A DNA stretch of 64,000 bases from Flavobacteriales bacterium UBA1494. Lineage in GTDB: Bacteria > Bacteroidota > Bacteroidia > Flavobacteriales_E > Vicingaceae. Below the pieces are notes generated by a model, which saw only the letters and a list, made by a program, of their open reading frames with translations, made no database searches and was not told where the DNA came from. The position numbers and the translations under genes are program-made. The stretch spans positions 35,593-99,592 of the forward strand of contig CAJJAT010000023.1 in assembly GCA_905182175.1 (NCBI GenBank), written 5' to 3'. This document shows, piece by piece, positions 1-9,421 of this stretch. Positions within the stretch are counted from its first letter, which is position 1. Each line of letters starts with the position of its first letter.

Positions 1-136
1 CTTTCGAAACAAATATTCGAGCATCCACAAGATTCTCTGTTCCTTGCTCTTCATCTGCTTGACTCAGATTTGCACCACAACTTGTTATCAATAAGGCGAA
101 AACGTAAAGACCAAGTGTATATATCGTATTTTTCAT
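1..136 (-). CDS. Lipoprotein start, probable RND periplasmic adaptor (partial)
   Basis: Only the first 45 codons lie in the window; the gene runs off the left edge. The start is an ATG at 136, six bases after the stop of the CusA-like gene. The peptide has a short basic start, a hydrophobic stretch and a lipobox (LLITSCG, Cys at about residue 20), followed by an acidic linker, so it should be a lipid-anchored periplasmic protein. In metal-efflux operons this place is normally held by the CusB/HlyD-type adaptor that bridges the inner-membrane pump to the outer-membrane channel. No adaptor domain is visible in this fragment, so that identity comes from position alone. Confidence 0.6.
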   Translation of the reverse strand, partial: MKNTIYTLGLYVFALLITSCGANLSQADEEQGTENLVDARIFVSK

Positions 137-142
137 TGTATG

Positions 143-3100
143 TTATTTTGTTAAGTAATTCATTTCAATCACGATACTATTGTATTGCTTCAATTTTTCT
201 AAATACTGCAACTTCACTTCGTAAGCACTTTCTATGCTTTGTATGTACTGAAAGAAATTAATTTCTCCGTTTTCAAAACTCCCATTTGCCATTTTTAAAA
301 TTTCATCCGACAAGGCTGCACCTTCACTATCGTAATATTGTAAATGTTTCGTTAATAATAGCTTTTGAGAGTTTAGCGATTGAAATTCAGCATTCAATTG
401 AATTTTATATTCCTTTGCTTCTTGCTTCGCAATTTCTTCAGCAAATCCTGCCGCCTTAATTCGCGAAGATTGACCGCTAAACAATATTGGAATTTTAAGT
501 CCAATTTGGTAACCATTTAAACTTCTATCCAATCCATTATTTGTTCCTCTAAAATAATTCAAGCTAATGTCCGGTAGTAATTGCTGTTTAGCGAGATCTC
601 GCTGAGCAGTTTCAAAATTCACTTTACTTTGATACAGCAGCAGTTCTGCACTTGAATTTAAGTCGGTAAGTTTCAACGCGACTTTAAAATCAGGCATTTT
701 TTTAAGGTATAAACTATCCTTTGACTGCACGACCTTGGCTATTCCTCTATAAGCTAGTTCTACTGTTTGATGTGCTTCTAGGTATTTAAGTTGAACTTGT
801 TTTTGTTTTGCAGCAGCAGTTAACTTTTCCAAGTAATTGGTTTCCCCTAACTCAAAACGCCTTGTTGCAGTAGTAGTAAAATTGGTGTATAAACTAACTA
901 AACCTTCGTACAGTCGTTCTTTCTCAAGACTAACTTGGTATTTAAAGTATGCCTCAGTAATGGCTCGTTGAAGTAGTTTCTTTTGCACATCATACCTTGT
1001 AGAACTCACCCTCAAACTCGCTTGATTTACTTTCTTTTCAGAAAAGTAAGCAGTAGGAAAACGAAAATCTTGTTGAATGCCGAAAACGCTTAATGGTTCA
1101 TTATTTAAAGCCAAGTTATTTTCGTCGTAGCCATAATAGACTTGCGCTTTATGAAAGTCAAATGCGCTATTTACTAAAGCATCAGATCTATTAACATGCT
1201 GCTGGTAGCTTTCCAACCCTGCATTGTTCTCCAAAGCAATTGAAATTAATTGTTCCAGATTTATAGGGTTTGTTTGTGCCACATAAGTCAAGGGCATCAT
1301 AAAAACAAAAAACATCACAGGAATTATTGCTTTTGCAGAAATAGCTTTTCGTCTTGACTTTTCCCGATTAAAGAAAACATACAACACCGGAAGTACAAAC
1401 AGTGTGAGTAAGGTAGCAGTTATTAAGCCACCTATCACTACAGTTGCAAGTGGTCGCTGAACTTCTGCTCCTGCACTAGTAGAGATTGCCATGGGTAAAA
1501 ACCCTAAGGCCGCTGCTATGGCAGTAAGTAAGACAGCCCTTAACCTATCTTTTGTTCCTTGCGTCACTAACGACTCCATGCTATTGTAGGGCTTTGCTTT
1601 TAATTCTTTAAAATGCTCTATCAATACAATTCCATTGAGTACCGCAATTCCAAATAGCGCAATAAATCCAACTCCAGCAGAAATGCTAAACGGCAAATCG
1701 CGCACCCACAACGACAACACTCCACCCACTGCAGCAAAAGGAATGGCTGAGTAAATAATGAGTGCTTCTTTAACTGATTTAAACGCAAAATAAAGCAGCA
1801 AAAAAATTAAGATTAAAGCAATGGGGACAGTAATTAACAAACGAGCCTTTGCGCTTTGCAAATTGTCAAATTGTCCGCCGTAAGTAACCGTATATCCGGT
1901 TGGTAATTTTACATTTTCATTGATTATCTTTTGAACATCATCCACTACAGACTGCAAATCTCTGTTTCGGACATTAATCCCTACCACTATTCTTCGTCTG
2001 GTATCATCTCTAGATATTTTTGCCGCTCCCTTTTGATAAGAGATGTCAGCCAATTCCCTCAAAGGGACTTTTCCTCCATCGGGTAAATCAATAAATAAAT
2101 TTTCTAGGTTATCAATGTCGGTCCTTTTCTCTTTGCTTAATCTCAGTACCAAATCAAATCGTTTTTCTCCTTCAAAAACAACCCCTGCTACTCGACCGGC
2201 AAAACTCATCGATATCATGTCATTCACCTCTTGAATGTTGAGTCCATAGCGAGCAATCTTCGTTCGATCAAACGTCACATTCATTTCAGGAAGGCCTGCT
2301 ATTTTTTCGATAGAAATATCTGCTGCACCCGGAACATCTTCAATTAAGGAACCAATGCGATTTCCAATTCCAGAAAGAGCGTCCAAATCATCTCCAAATA
2401 TTTTAATCGCAATGTCTGCTCGAACTCCTGTAATTAACTCGTTAAACCGCATTTCAATTGGTTGCGTAAACTCAACTTCCATTCCTTGAATAACTGAAAG
2501 GGACTCCTTAAATTTATCTGCCAACTCATCTTTTGAACGTGCTGAAGTCCACTCACTCTTGGGTTTTAAAATAATAATTACATCACTTTCTTCCATCGAC
2601 ATGGGGTCGGTTGGTACTTCAGCAGCTCCTATTCTAGTAACGACTTGCCGTACCTCCGGGAATTCCTTCAATAGTATCTTTTCAATTTCAGTAGTAATGG
2701 CGACCGTATTGCTCAAAGAAGTTCCTGTTTTTAATATTGGCTGAATTACAAAATCACCTTCATCTAAAGTGGGAACAAATTCCGCACCCATGGTGGAAAA
2801 CAAATACCCCGAAACAACCAACAGTAACCCCGCAATAGATAGCACAATTCGTTTCCTTTTCAAAGCCCAATCAATCATCGGAGAATATAATTTGTTCATT
2901 AACTTCATAAAACGTACTGAGCTATTTTTAGGTAAATTGGTAGAAGGTTTTAAAAATAATGAGGCGGCTACCGGAACATAGGTAAAGCAAAAAATCATCG
3001 CTCCAATTAAGGCAAAACTGAACGTTAACGCCATTGGTTTAAACATTTTACCCTCAACTCCTGATAAAGAAAGAATAGGGATAAAAACGATTAAGATAAT

Positions 3101-4474
3101 CAGCTGTCCAAATACTGCTGAATTCATCATTTTTGAAGCTCCTTCAAAGGTCACCTTGTCCTTAAATTCCTGTTTTTTATCGCTGTCGAAAGAGTTTAAA
3201 ACGTCCTTATTTTGGGTCATTCGGAAAGCAATAAATTCCACTATTATTACTGCCCCGTCGATAATAATTCCAAAGTCGATTGCACCAAGCGACATCAGGT
3301 TTGCATCGACTCCAAAAAGGTACATTAAAGACAAAGCGAAGAGTAAACACAGCGGAATAACCGAAGCAACCACAAATCCAGATCGAAGGTTACCAAGTAA
3401 CAGCACCACCACAAAAATTACAATAAGACAGCCTAATACAAGGTTTTCAATTACGGTAAATGTGGTTTTTTCTATTAGTTCACTCCGGTCTAAAACAGCA
3501 TTAATGTAAACCCCTTCTGGTAGGGAATTTGAAATTCGGTCTACTCTTTCTTTTACGGCCTCAATCACCTTTTTAGAATTAGCACCTTTCAACATCATCA
3601 CTTGTCCAAGTACCTTCTCTCCTTCTCCATTTCCGGTAACGGCACCAAACCGAGCTGCACTACCAAAACCAACTTCAGCAACATCTTTGATATAAATGGG
3701 AAGGTTGTTCTCGTTTTTCACAACAATATTCCGAATGTCTTCCAACGAAGTTAGTAAACCTTCGCCACGAATAAAAAATGCCTGATTTATTTTTTCAATG
3801 TACGCTCCACCGGAAACGCTGTTGTTCATTTCTAGCGCCTTAAATATTTCTTGAGCCGAAATTTTCATGGCATTCAGCTTATCGGTATTAATGGCAACCT
3901 CATATTGCTTTAAAAACCCTCCCCAAGTATTTACTTCAACCACTCCAGGAATACCTGAAAGTTGACGTTTTACCACCCAGTCTTGAATGGATCGCAAATC
4001 TGTTACCGTATATTGATCCTTAAACTCAGGTTCAACATCTAAAATGTATTGATAAATTTCTCCTAATCCCGTCGTAATTGGTCCCATCTCCGGTGTTCCA
4101 AACCCTTCGGGAATTTTCTCTGAGGCAGATTTAATTTTTTCCGCAATAAGCTGCCGAGGTAAATACGTTCCCATGTCGTCGTTAAAGACAATCGTTACAA
4201 CAGAAAGTCCAAATTTTGAAACCGAACGAATCTCTTCCACTCCTGGAAGGTTAGCCATTTCTAACTCAACTGGATAAGTAATAAACTGTTCCATATCTAA
4301 GGTAGACAGGTTACGAGAAGTAGTAATCACCTGTACCTGATTGTTGGTAACATCGGGCACGGCTCCGATTGGAATTTGAGACAATGAATACAACCCAAAC
4401 CCTACAATAAAGGTTGTAAATAGCAGAACAACAAACTTGTTCTTTAAACTAAAATTAATAATACTTGACAGCAT
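143..4474 (-). CDS. CusA/CzcA-type heavy-metal RND efflux pump fused to a TolC-like outer-membrane factor
   Basis: The 1443-residue protein has two parts. Residues 1 to about 1040 form a complete heavy-metal efflux RND permease: an N-terminal helix, large periplasmic loops, and the proton-relay signature GAIDFGIIIDGAVIIVE in the central helices. From about residue 1045 there is a second hydrophobic segment that looks like a retained signal peptide (PVMFFVFMMPLTYVAQ). After it come about 370 residues of helical, Gln/Leu/Lys-rich sequence typical of TolC-family outer-membrane factors. Ordinary CusA proteins end near 1040 residues. Proton-driven export of Cu(I)/Ag(I) or Zn/Co/Cd is expected; the metal cannot be read from sequence. 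It sits between a His-rich small protein and a lipoprotein adaptor and is probably co-transcribed with both. Confidence 0.9.
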   Translation of the reverse strand: MLSSIINFSLKNKFVVLLFTTFIVGFGLYSLSQIPIGAVPDVTNNQVQVITTSRNLSTLDMEQFITYPVELEMANLPGVEEIRSVSKFGLSVVTIVFNDDMGTYLPRQLIAEKIKSASEKIPEGFGTPEMGPITTGLGEIYQYILDVEPEFKDQYTVTDLRSIQDWVVKRQLSGIPGVVEVNTWGGFLKQYEVAINTDKLNAMKISAQEIFKALEMNNSVSGGAYIEKINQAFFIRGEGLLTSLEDIRNIVVKNENNLPIYIKDVAEVGFGSAARFGAVTGNGEGEKVLGQVMMLKGANSKKVIEAVKERVDRISNSLPEGVYINAVLDRSELIEKTTFTVIENLVLGCLIVIFVVVLLLGNLRSGFVVASVIPLCLLFALSLMYLFGVDANLMSLGAIDFGIIIDGAVIIVEFIAFRMTQNKDVLNSFDSDKKQEFKDKVTFEGASKMMNSAVFGQLIILIVFIPILSLSGVEGKMFKPMALTFSFALIGAMIFCFTYVPVAASLFLKPSTNLPKNSSVRFMKLMNKLYSPMIDWALKRKRIVLSIAGLLLVVSGYLFSTMGAEFVPTLDEGDFVIQPILKTGTSLSNTVAITTEIEKILLKEFPEVRQVVTRIGAAEVPTDPMSMEESDVIIILKPKSEWTSARSKDELADKFKESLSVIQGMEVEFTQPIEMRFNELITGVRADIAIKIFGDDLDALSGIGNRIGSLIEDVPGAADISIEKIAGLPEMNVTFDRTKIARYGLNIQEVNDMISMSFAGRVAGVVFEGEKRFDLVLRLSKEKRTDIDNLENLFIDLPDGGKVPLRELADISYQKGAAKISRDDTRRRIVVGINVRNRDLQSVVDDVQKIINENVKLPTGYTVTYGGQFDNLQSAKARLLITVPIALILIFLLLYFAFKSVKEALIIYSAIPFAAVGGVLSLWVRDLPFSISAGVGFIALFGIAVLNGIVLIEHFKELKAKPYNSMESLVTQGTKDRLRAVLLTAIAAALGFLPMAISTSAGAEVQRPLATVVIGGLITATLLTLFVLPVLYVFFNREKSRRKAISAKAIIPVMFFVFMMPLTYVAQTNPINLEQLISIALENNAGLESYQQHVNRSDALVNSAFDFHKAQVYYGYDENNLALNNEPLSVFGIQQDFRFPTAYFSEKKVNQASLRVSSTRYDVQKKLLQRAITEAYFKYQVSLEKERLYEGLVSLYTNFTTTATRRFELGETNYLEKLTAAAKQKQVQLKYLEAHQTVELAYRGIAKVVQSKDSLYLKKMPDFKVALKLTDLNSSAELLLYQSKVNFETAQRDLAKQQLLPDISLNYFRGTNNGLDRSLNGYQIGLKIPILFSGQSSRIKAAGFAEEIAKQEAKEYKIQLNAEFQSLNSQKLLLTKHLQYYDSEGAALSDEILKMANGSFENGEINFFQYIQSIESAYEVKLQYLEKLKQYNSIVIEMNYLTK

Positions 4475-4547
4475 ATGTTCACAATAATGATAGACAATAA
4501 ACCTACAATCAAGACTGATTTAGGCATACAATTGAGACTAACGATAC

Positions 4548-4946
4548 CTATGAAATGCGCGGAGGCTGTAAGATTCCCTCTAAGAATGTTGAAGAAAGGA
4601 GAGCGTTGTAAAAGAAATGAATTGAACTAATTCCGAAAGGCTCGGGTGCTTTAACATCCGTTTCATTTGAAGCTAAAATAAAGGCAGCTGAGCAAGCTGT
4701 TTTCGATTGATGCTGAAATGGCAACTCTTCGTGCTCTTTCTTTTCATCTTGATGCTTCTCGCCATGTTCTTCTTTTAAATCTCCATAATGTTTGGAGACA
4801 AACACTAGAAAGTTATCGCCATGCTCTTCACTGTGGAATTGGGCATGCTCAATAAACTCATCGAATTGAACAAAATCATTTGCTGTTATCCCAAAACCTT
4901 GGAATAAAACCACAAACGATAATACGATGGATGACAGTTTAATCAT
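4548..4946 (-). CDS. Small secreted His/Glu-rich protein of the metal-efflux operon
   Basis: A 132-residue protein with an N-terminal hydrophobic signal-like segment (residues 1-22), then a charged middle with many His, Glu and Asp residues (for example HSEEHGD and EEHGEKHQDEKKEHEE). The His clusters suggest soft or divalent metal binding in the periplasm. The C-terminal third is less charged, with one Cys. It lies 73 bases upstream of the CusA-type pump on the same strand, so it may be a metal-binding accessory or sensor for the pump. No named family is recognised; the function is inferred from composition and position. Confidence 0.7.
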   Translation of the reverse strand: MIKLSSIVLSFVVLFQGFGITANDFVQFDEFIEHAQFHSEEHGDNFLVFVSKHYGDLKEEHGEKHQDEKKEHEELPFQHQSKTACSAAFILASNETDVKAPEPFGISSIHFFYNALLSSTFLEGILQPPRIS

Positions 4947-4951
4947 TGTTA

Positions 4952-4959
4952 CAAAGTTA
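4952..4959 (-). promoter_or_regulatory. Possible -7 box of the metal-efflux operon
   Basis: Read on the minus strand the site is TAACTTTG, matching the Bacteroidota -7 consensus TAnnTTTG. It ends six bases before the ATG at 4946, so the transcript would be leaderless or nearly so. A good -33 TTTG is not present at the usual distance (TTTC is the closest), so this is a weak call. Confidence 0.3.
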
Positions 4960-5267
4960 ACAGATTTACAGCAGATGAAACTGCTTTAATTTAAAAGTCT
5001 ATTTCAATCTTAAAAATTTGAGTCCTTTTAAAGAGTGGATGGGTAGAAATGGAAAGTAATTTCTCTGTTCTTTCCTTTAAAAAAATTCCCGCATTTTGTA
5101 TAATTCAGTGTCCTTTTCTCCTTTAGAACTAAGCATTTGAAAAAGTACTGGGAAGCTACAGCGAAAAAAAATCAAAATTGCACGTTTACTTTTCAGGAGA
5201 GCGGTTGGTATTAAATCTATTTTCAATCCAAATTAAAAACCAATTATTAGCTACCAGAACTATACAC

Positions 5268-6872
5268 TTATTCCTTCCATTCGACAAGATAAACACTCGT
5301 TTTCCATTTAGAATCCTTCCTAAAAAAATCGAAAACTCCGTATGGTTTCACGTTTACGCTATCTAAATCCTCCTTCACATAAGTCTCCCATATTGGATTA
5401 ATTGTAATTGCTACAGAAGGGAAATTTGACTTATCTAAATATGAAATTGAATTCATTGATTTTGTAGGTTTTCCAGCCAACCAAACTATTTTTGGATCCA
5501 ACTCCTGAGACTCAATATAAATGGGCAATCCTTTTAATTCTTCGATCTTTTGAATTTCCGCTAAACTCTTAAATTCATCATATCCGTAAGCCCATTGAAC
5601 TAATTTTGGGGTAGCTCCTAAACAAATAACACAAACCATTCCTATTGGAATAAAAAAGAGCTTTTCGTAATTAGAATGTCTTAAAAATTTGATGCCGATA
5701 ATTCCTAAAAATACAACCACGGCGAAAGTTATGATCGTAACAGAATCTATCGTTTCTTTAAACAGAATAATTGTTACGATTGAGCCAATTAGGGTCAACC
5801 CAGAAAGAATGTAAACAAATAGCTTTACAACCAATTGCTCGTACTTACTTAATGCATTATTTTTTACTTTCCTATACATGCCATAAACCAAATAGGAAAC
5901 CGCAAAAGCCATCGGAATTAATGCAGGCAATAAGTACCGTTCTTTTTTAGTTGGAATTACTGAAAGTAAAATGATGGTTGCAACAACCCAAGCTAGCGCA
6001 AATTTATAGTTCCCAATTTTATTTACCAACGGCTTAGCTAATTTGTAAAAGAAGAAAGCGACTAAAAAGGGAATCCAAATCCCAATAAAAATTGGAAAAT
6101 TTAGATAAAAAAGTATTGATTTCACATGCCTTGACCCCCACGAGGTTGTTTCTTTATTTAAAACAAATTCAGTTACTTCGGGCTGATTAAGGTACATGTA
6201 AATGTTCCATGCAAATCCAATAATTAGTCCCCCTATTAAAATAAAGGTAAGTTTCTTCCAATGCTTTATTAATTCTTTGCCACCAAAACCAACACCAAAT
6301 GCAATAACAAAAGGAAGCCACAATGCATACAACGAAACCGGTCCTTTAGAAAAAACGGAGAGGCCCATAAAAAGCATGGAATAAATGATGGGTGCACTTT
6401 TTTTGCGATTTATTCCCACCATGAATTGCCAAAGACTGCCAACCATAAAAGCATGGGTGTATACATCCCAACTGTTTGTGCGGCCCATTTGTACAATTAA
6501 AAGGCTCGTAGCTAAAACAGAAGCGGCTACAAAAGGCAAGTACTTTTCCGAGGTTTGTTCTTTCACGAATCCATAAAAGAAGAAAATCATTAAGGTTGAC
6601 ATAATTGCACCAGGAAATCTTAGCGCATATAGATTGTCGAAATCACCAAAAGCCAATACTGACCAAGCAGTTATCCAGGTTGGTAAAGGGGGCTTTTCTA
6701 GCCTTGGTTCTAGATTTAAAGTTGTAAACCACCAATTTCCTTCTGCAATCATTTCCCTTGCAGTCGTGAAATTTCTCATTTCCATTATGTCAGGAAAGGC
6801 AGCCTCTAGGTGCACAAAAAATGTACAAATACAGATCACAAGGAGAGTTAGTAATTGTTGGGATTGTTTCAT
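5268..6872 (-). CDS. Membrane glycosyltransferase of the ArnT/GT39 (GT-C) type
   Basis: About 534 residues with around eleven hydrophobic helices. The first periplasmic loop carries the acidic motif and lipid-sugar region seen in ArnT-like GT-C enzymes (MEMRNFTTAREM, then EPRLEKPPLPTW, roughly residues 30-65). Such enzymes move a sugar from a polyprenyl-phosphate donor onto a lipid or protein acceptor on the periplasmic face. The start at 6872 is chosen because the first helix follows it directly; an ATG at 6899 in the same frame would add nine residues. It stands alone with loose spacing, so donor and acceptor cannot be deduced. The last 100 residues form a soluble domain. Confidence 0.8.
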   Translation of the reverse strand: MKQSQQLLTLLVICICTFFVHLEAAFPDIMEMRNFTTAREMIAEGNWWFTTLNLEPRLEKPPLPTWITAWSVLAFGDFDNLYALRFPGAIMSTLMIFFFYGFVKEQTSEKYLPFVAASVLATSLLIVQMGRTNSWDVYTHAFMVGSLWQFMVGINRKKSAPIIYSMLFMGLSVFSKGPVSLYALWLPFVIAFGVGFGGKELIKHWKKLTFILIGGLIIGFAWNIYMYLNQPEVTEFVLNKETTSWGSRHVKSILFYLNFPIFIGIWIPFLVAFFFYKLAKPLVNKIGNYKFALAWVVATIILLSVIPTKKERYLLPALIPMAFAVSYLVYGMYRKVKNNALSKYEQLVVKLFVYILSGLTLIGSIVTIILFKETIDSVTIITFAVVVFLGIIGIKFLRHSNYEKLFFIPIGMVCVICLGATPKLVQWAYGYDEFKSLAEIQKIEELKGLPIYIESQELDPKIVWLAGKPTKSMNSISYLDKSNFPSVAITINPIWETYVKEDLDSVNVKPYGVFDFFRKDSKWKTSVYLVEWKE

Positions 6873-7148
6873 TGGATTTACTATTACTGATACCAGCATT
6901 CAATTTAGTTGTGCTGTCTTTATTTTTTGTTTCTAGATAGGCTCCTTTTCTAGCTTCTTTTAATCCCAAATTCATTTCCTTATCCACCTTAAAGTATTTT
7001 CGGCTTCCTTACAAATTGAAAATATTATAGTTCATTCATCTCTAATTATCATTTTAGAATGCAAAGAAACTGCTTTATATTTACTTTATAATCTGGATTT
7101 GTGATTTTTCTATATGTGCTAATTAGTACAGTAAGGTAGTAGTTGATC

Positions 7149-7919
7149 TCAAACTTCCCTCTTCTCAAAGCAATCTTTCAACATTTTATACAACTCCGGG
7201 TGTTTGCGCTCCATCAGTTTTGGTCGTTCGAAAAAGTACTCTGCTGCAACTGCAAAAAACTCAACTTGAGAAGTTCCGCCATAATTCCGAATATCAGATT
7301 TATTGTTATTGATTTTCTCCATCTTTTTATGAATTAAATCAAGCCAAGGAATAGAATTGTTATTGTTCCATAAATTCTCTGGAATACCGTCTGTTAGTCC
7401 ATCCTCTTTATCAATCAAGTGTACAAATTCATGAATAGCAGTATTCTTTTTGTCCATAGGATTGGCAAAGCCATGGTGAAGCGCCTTCCGAGATAAAATC
7501 ATTTTGTTTTCATAAATTCCTGTGCCCACCATTCCTGCAATATTTTTGTTCTCCGCTTCGCCATCAAAATAGAGGTTCTGATTGAAATAGTTAGGATACA
7601 AAATAACAGTAGATAAGTAATTATAATGCCACTCTTCAAAGCCAAATACAGGAATTATAGCACTCGCAGCGATCAAAACTCGATCAACATCTTCCAATTC
7701 AAATTGAACAGCCTCAATGCGAACCTCAGCTAAAAACTGCATCATTCTATTCTGAAATTCAATTTGCCGGTCGGCATCTAAATCTTTGTAAAACTTTACT
7801 TTCTCTAGTAGAATTGGTTTCCAAATGGCAGGAAAAACTTGAACTTCTCTATTTTTATAGCTTTTCGCAAAATAACGAATCACAAAAAATAGAATTACGA
7901 CTATAACAATGTAATGCAT
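7149..7919 (-). CDS. M90 (MtfA-like) zinc metallopeptidase, membrane-anchored
   Basis: 256 residues. A single N-terminal hydrophobic segment (residues 1-18) is followed by a soluble domain with the zinc motif HEFVHLID (HExxH) near residue 165 and the following KEDG. This matches the M90 family around MtfA, which in Escherichia coli binds the Mlc repressor and has aminopeptidase activity. An N-terminal membrane anchor is a common variation in Bacteroidota. Downstream acidic residues that could give the third zinc ligand are present (EYFFERP). The partner here is unknown; there is no Mlc homologue in the window. It is 33 bases upstream of the next minus-strand stop, so weak coupling with the CoA-transferase gene is possible. 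Confidence 0.85.
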   Translation of the reverse strand: MHYIVIVVILFFVIRYFAKSYKNREVQVFPAIWKPILLEKVKFYKDLDADRQIEFQNRMMQFLAEVRIEAVQFELEDVDRVLIAASAIIPVFGFEEWHYNYLSTVILYPNYFNQNLYFDGEAENKNIAGMVGTGIYENKMILSRKALHHGFANPMDKKNTAIHEFVHLIDKEDGLTDGIPENLWNNNNSIPWLDLIHKKMEKINNNKSDIRNYGGTSQVEFFAVAAEYFFERPKLMERKHPELYKMLKDCFEKREV

Positions 7920-7952
7920 GAAGGTAAATATCTATATAAATACCGATATTCC

Positions 7953-9218
7953 TTACATTCTAAAGCGTTCTTTTATTGCTTGTTCTAATTCTTCTCTATA
8001 GTTTGGATGAGCGATAGAGGTCAATAAATTCGCCCGTTCAACTAAATCTTTCCCAAACAAATTTACAGCACCATACTCCGTCACTACCCAATGCACATGC
8101 GCTCTTGTAGTAGTAACACTAGCACCTTGTTTTAAAAATGGAGCAATTTTACTCTCGCCAGTTCTAGTTGTTGAACTTAATGCAATGATTGGTTTCCCAC
8201 CTTCAGAAAGTGCTGCTCCTCGCATAAAATCCATTTGTCCTCCCACTCCTGAATACTGATACGCCCCGATGCTATCAGCGCATACTTGTCCGGTTATATC
8301 AATTTCAATAGCACTATTAATCGCAATTACTTTGGGGTTTTTCCGAATGTTTGCGGTATCGTTTGTAAAAGAAGCTTCCTTAAAAGCAATTCTCGGGTTG
8401 TCATCAACAAATTCATACAACCGATTGGAGCCAATGGCAAAACAGCTTGTGATTTTCCCTGGAAGTACCTTTTTAAACTTGCCATTAATCACTCCATTTT
8501 CTACCAATGGCAAAATTCCATCGGAGAACATTTCTGTGTGAATTCCTAAATCTTTATGATTTGTAAGTTGTGCTAAAACAGCGTCCGGCACTCCTCCAAT
8601 TCCCATTTGAAGTGTTGAACCATCTTCTATTAACCCTGCAATGTGCGCCCCAATTTTAATTTCTTGTTGTGTTAATACCTTCGGTGTAGAATGAAACATA
8701 GGTTCTTTCGTTTCCACTGCCAAATCAATGTCATTTACATGAATCCATCCATCCCCATGAACCCTTGGAACATTTGAATTAAACTCTACAATGATTCTTT
8801 TGGCTGCCTTAATCGCCGCCATCGTTACATCTAATGAAACTCCTAAGGAACACCATCCGTGAACATCGGGCGGAGAAACTCTAAGGAGGGCAGTATCCAC
8901 TTTTTTATCGCCTTCTGACAAGACCTTTCCTACTTCACTTAAAAAAACAGGAATGTAGTTTGCATTTCTATTGGTATTGATTTGCTTTCGCACATTTCCC
9001 CCGACAAAACAAGAATAAGTATGAAAATTACTAGCTGCGTCAGAAACGTAACCAGCAGTTCCTTCGGTATGTATATGAATTAGACTGATGTTATCTTCTT
9101 TGCAGTACTTTGTCAGCGCACTAACCAAAACCGTAGGCGTCATTGCTGCACTGTGAATGAACACATTTGAATTGTTCTCAATACTTTCGATAGCTTCCTG
9201 AGCGGTGATAATTTTCAT
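7953..9218 (-). CDS. Acetyl-CoA hydrolase/transferase family (acyl-CoA:acetate CoA-transferase)
   Basis: 421 residues covering the N- and C-terminal CoA-transferase domains of the acetyl-CoA hydrolase/4-hydroxybutyrate CoA-transferase family. Recognisable stretches are the Gly-rich QMGIGGVPDAV near residue 215 and the C-terminal GVGGQMDFMRGA, FLKQGA and TEYGAVNLFGKDL. Enzymes of this group exchange CoA between acetate and another acid through a glutamyl-CoA intermediate (Glu probably in the TEMFSDG segment). The start is set at MKIITAQEAI (9218); a longer frame exists to 9239 but adds only seven residues. The gene precedes acetyl-CoA synthetase on the same strand, suggesting shared handling of acetate, though about 180 bases separate them. 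Confidence 0.88.
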   Translation of the reverse strand: MKIITAQEAIESIENNSNVFIHSAAMTPTVLVSALTKYCKEDNISLIHIHTEGTAGYVSDAASNFHTYSCFVGGNVRKQINTNRNANYIPVFLSEVGKVLSEGDKKVDTALLRVSPPDVHGWCSLGVSLDVTMAAIKAAKRIIVEFNSNVPRVHGDGWIHVNDIDLAVETKEPMFHSTPKVLTQQEIKIGAHIAGLIEDGSTLQMGIGGVPDAVLAQLTNHKDLGIHTEMFSDGILPLVENGVINGKFKKVLPGKITSCFAIGSNRLYEFVDDNPRIAFKEASFTNDTANIRKNPKVIAINSAIEIDITGQVCADSIGAYQYSGVGGQMDFMRGAALSEGGKPIIALSSTTRTGESKIAPFLKQGASVTTTRAHVHWVVTEYGAVNLFGKDLVERANLLTSIAHPNYREELEQAIKERFRM

Positions 9219-9421
9219 AGCGTTTACAACAGAACACAATATTAGCCTTCTAGTTTAGGTTTGCATATGACATAAATGACGTTTGAGGGTCGAATTTTAA
9301 CTATTTCCCTTCCGGAGGTATTCAGTAAAAAAATATTAGGCTAGCACTTCCCTACCATAGAACTTTACTAAGCTAAAAAGGCCGCCTCAAATGAAGTGGC
9401 TAATGACTAAACAAATTCAAT

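Noticed and set aside
6790..6987. 65-codon minus frame overlapping the GT39 start
   Set aside because: Out of frame with the glycosyltransferase and without domain features; a chance frame.
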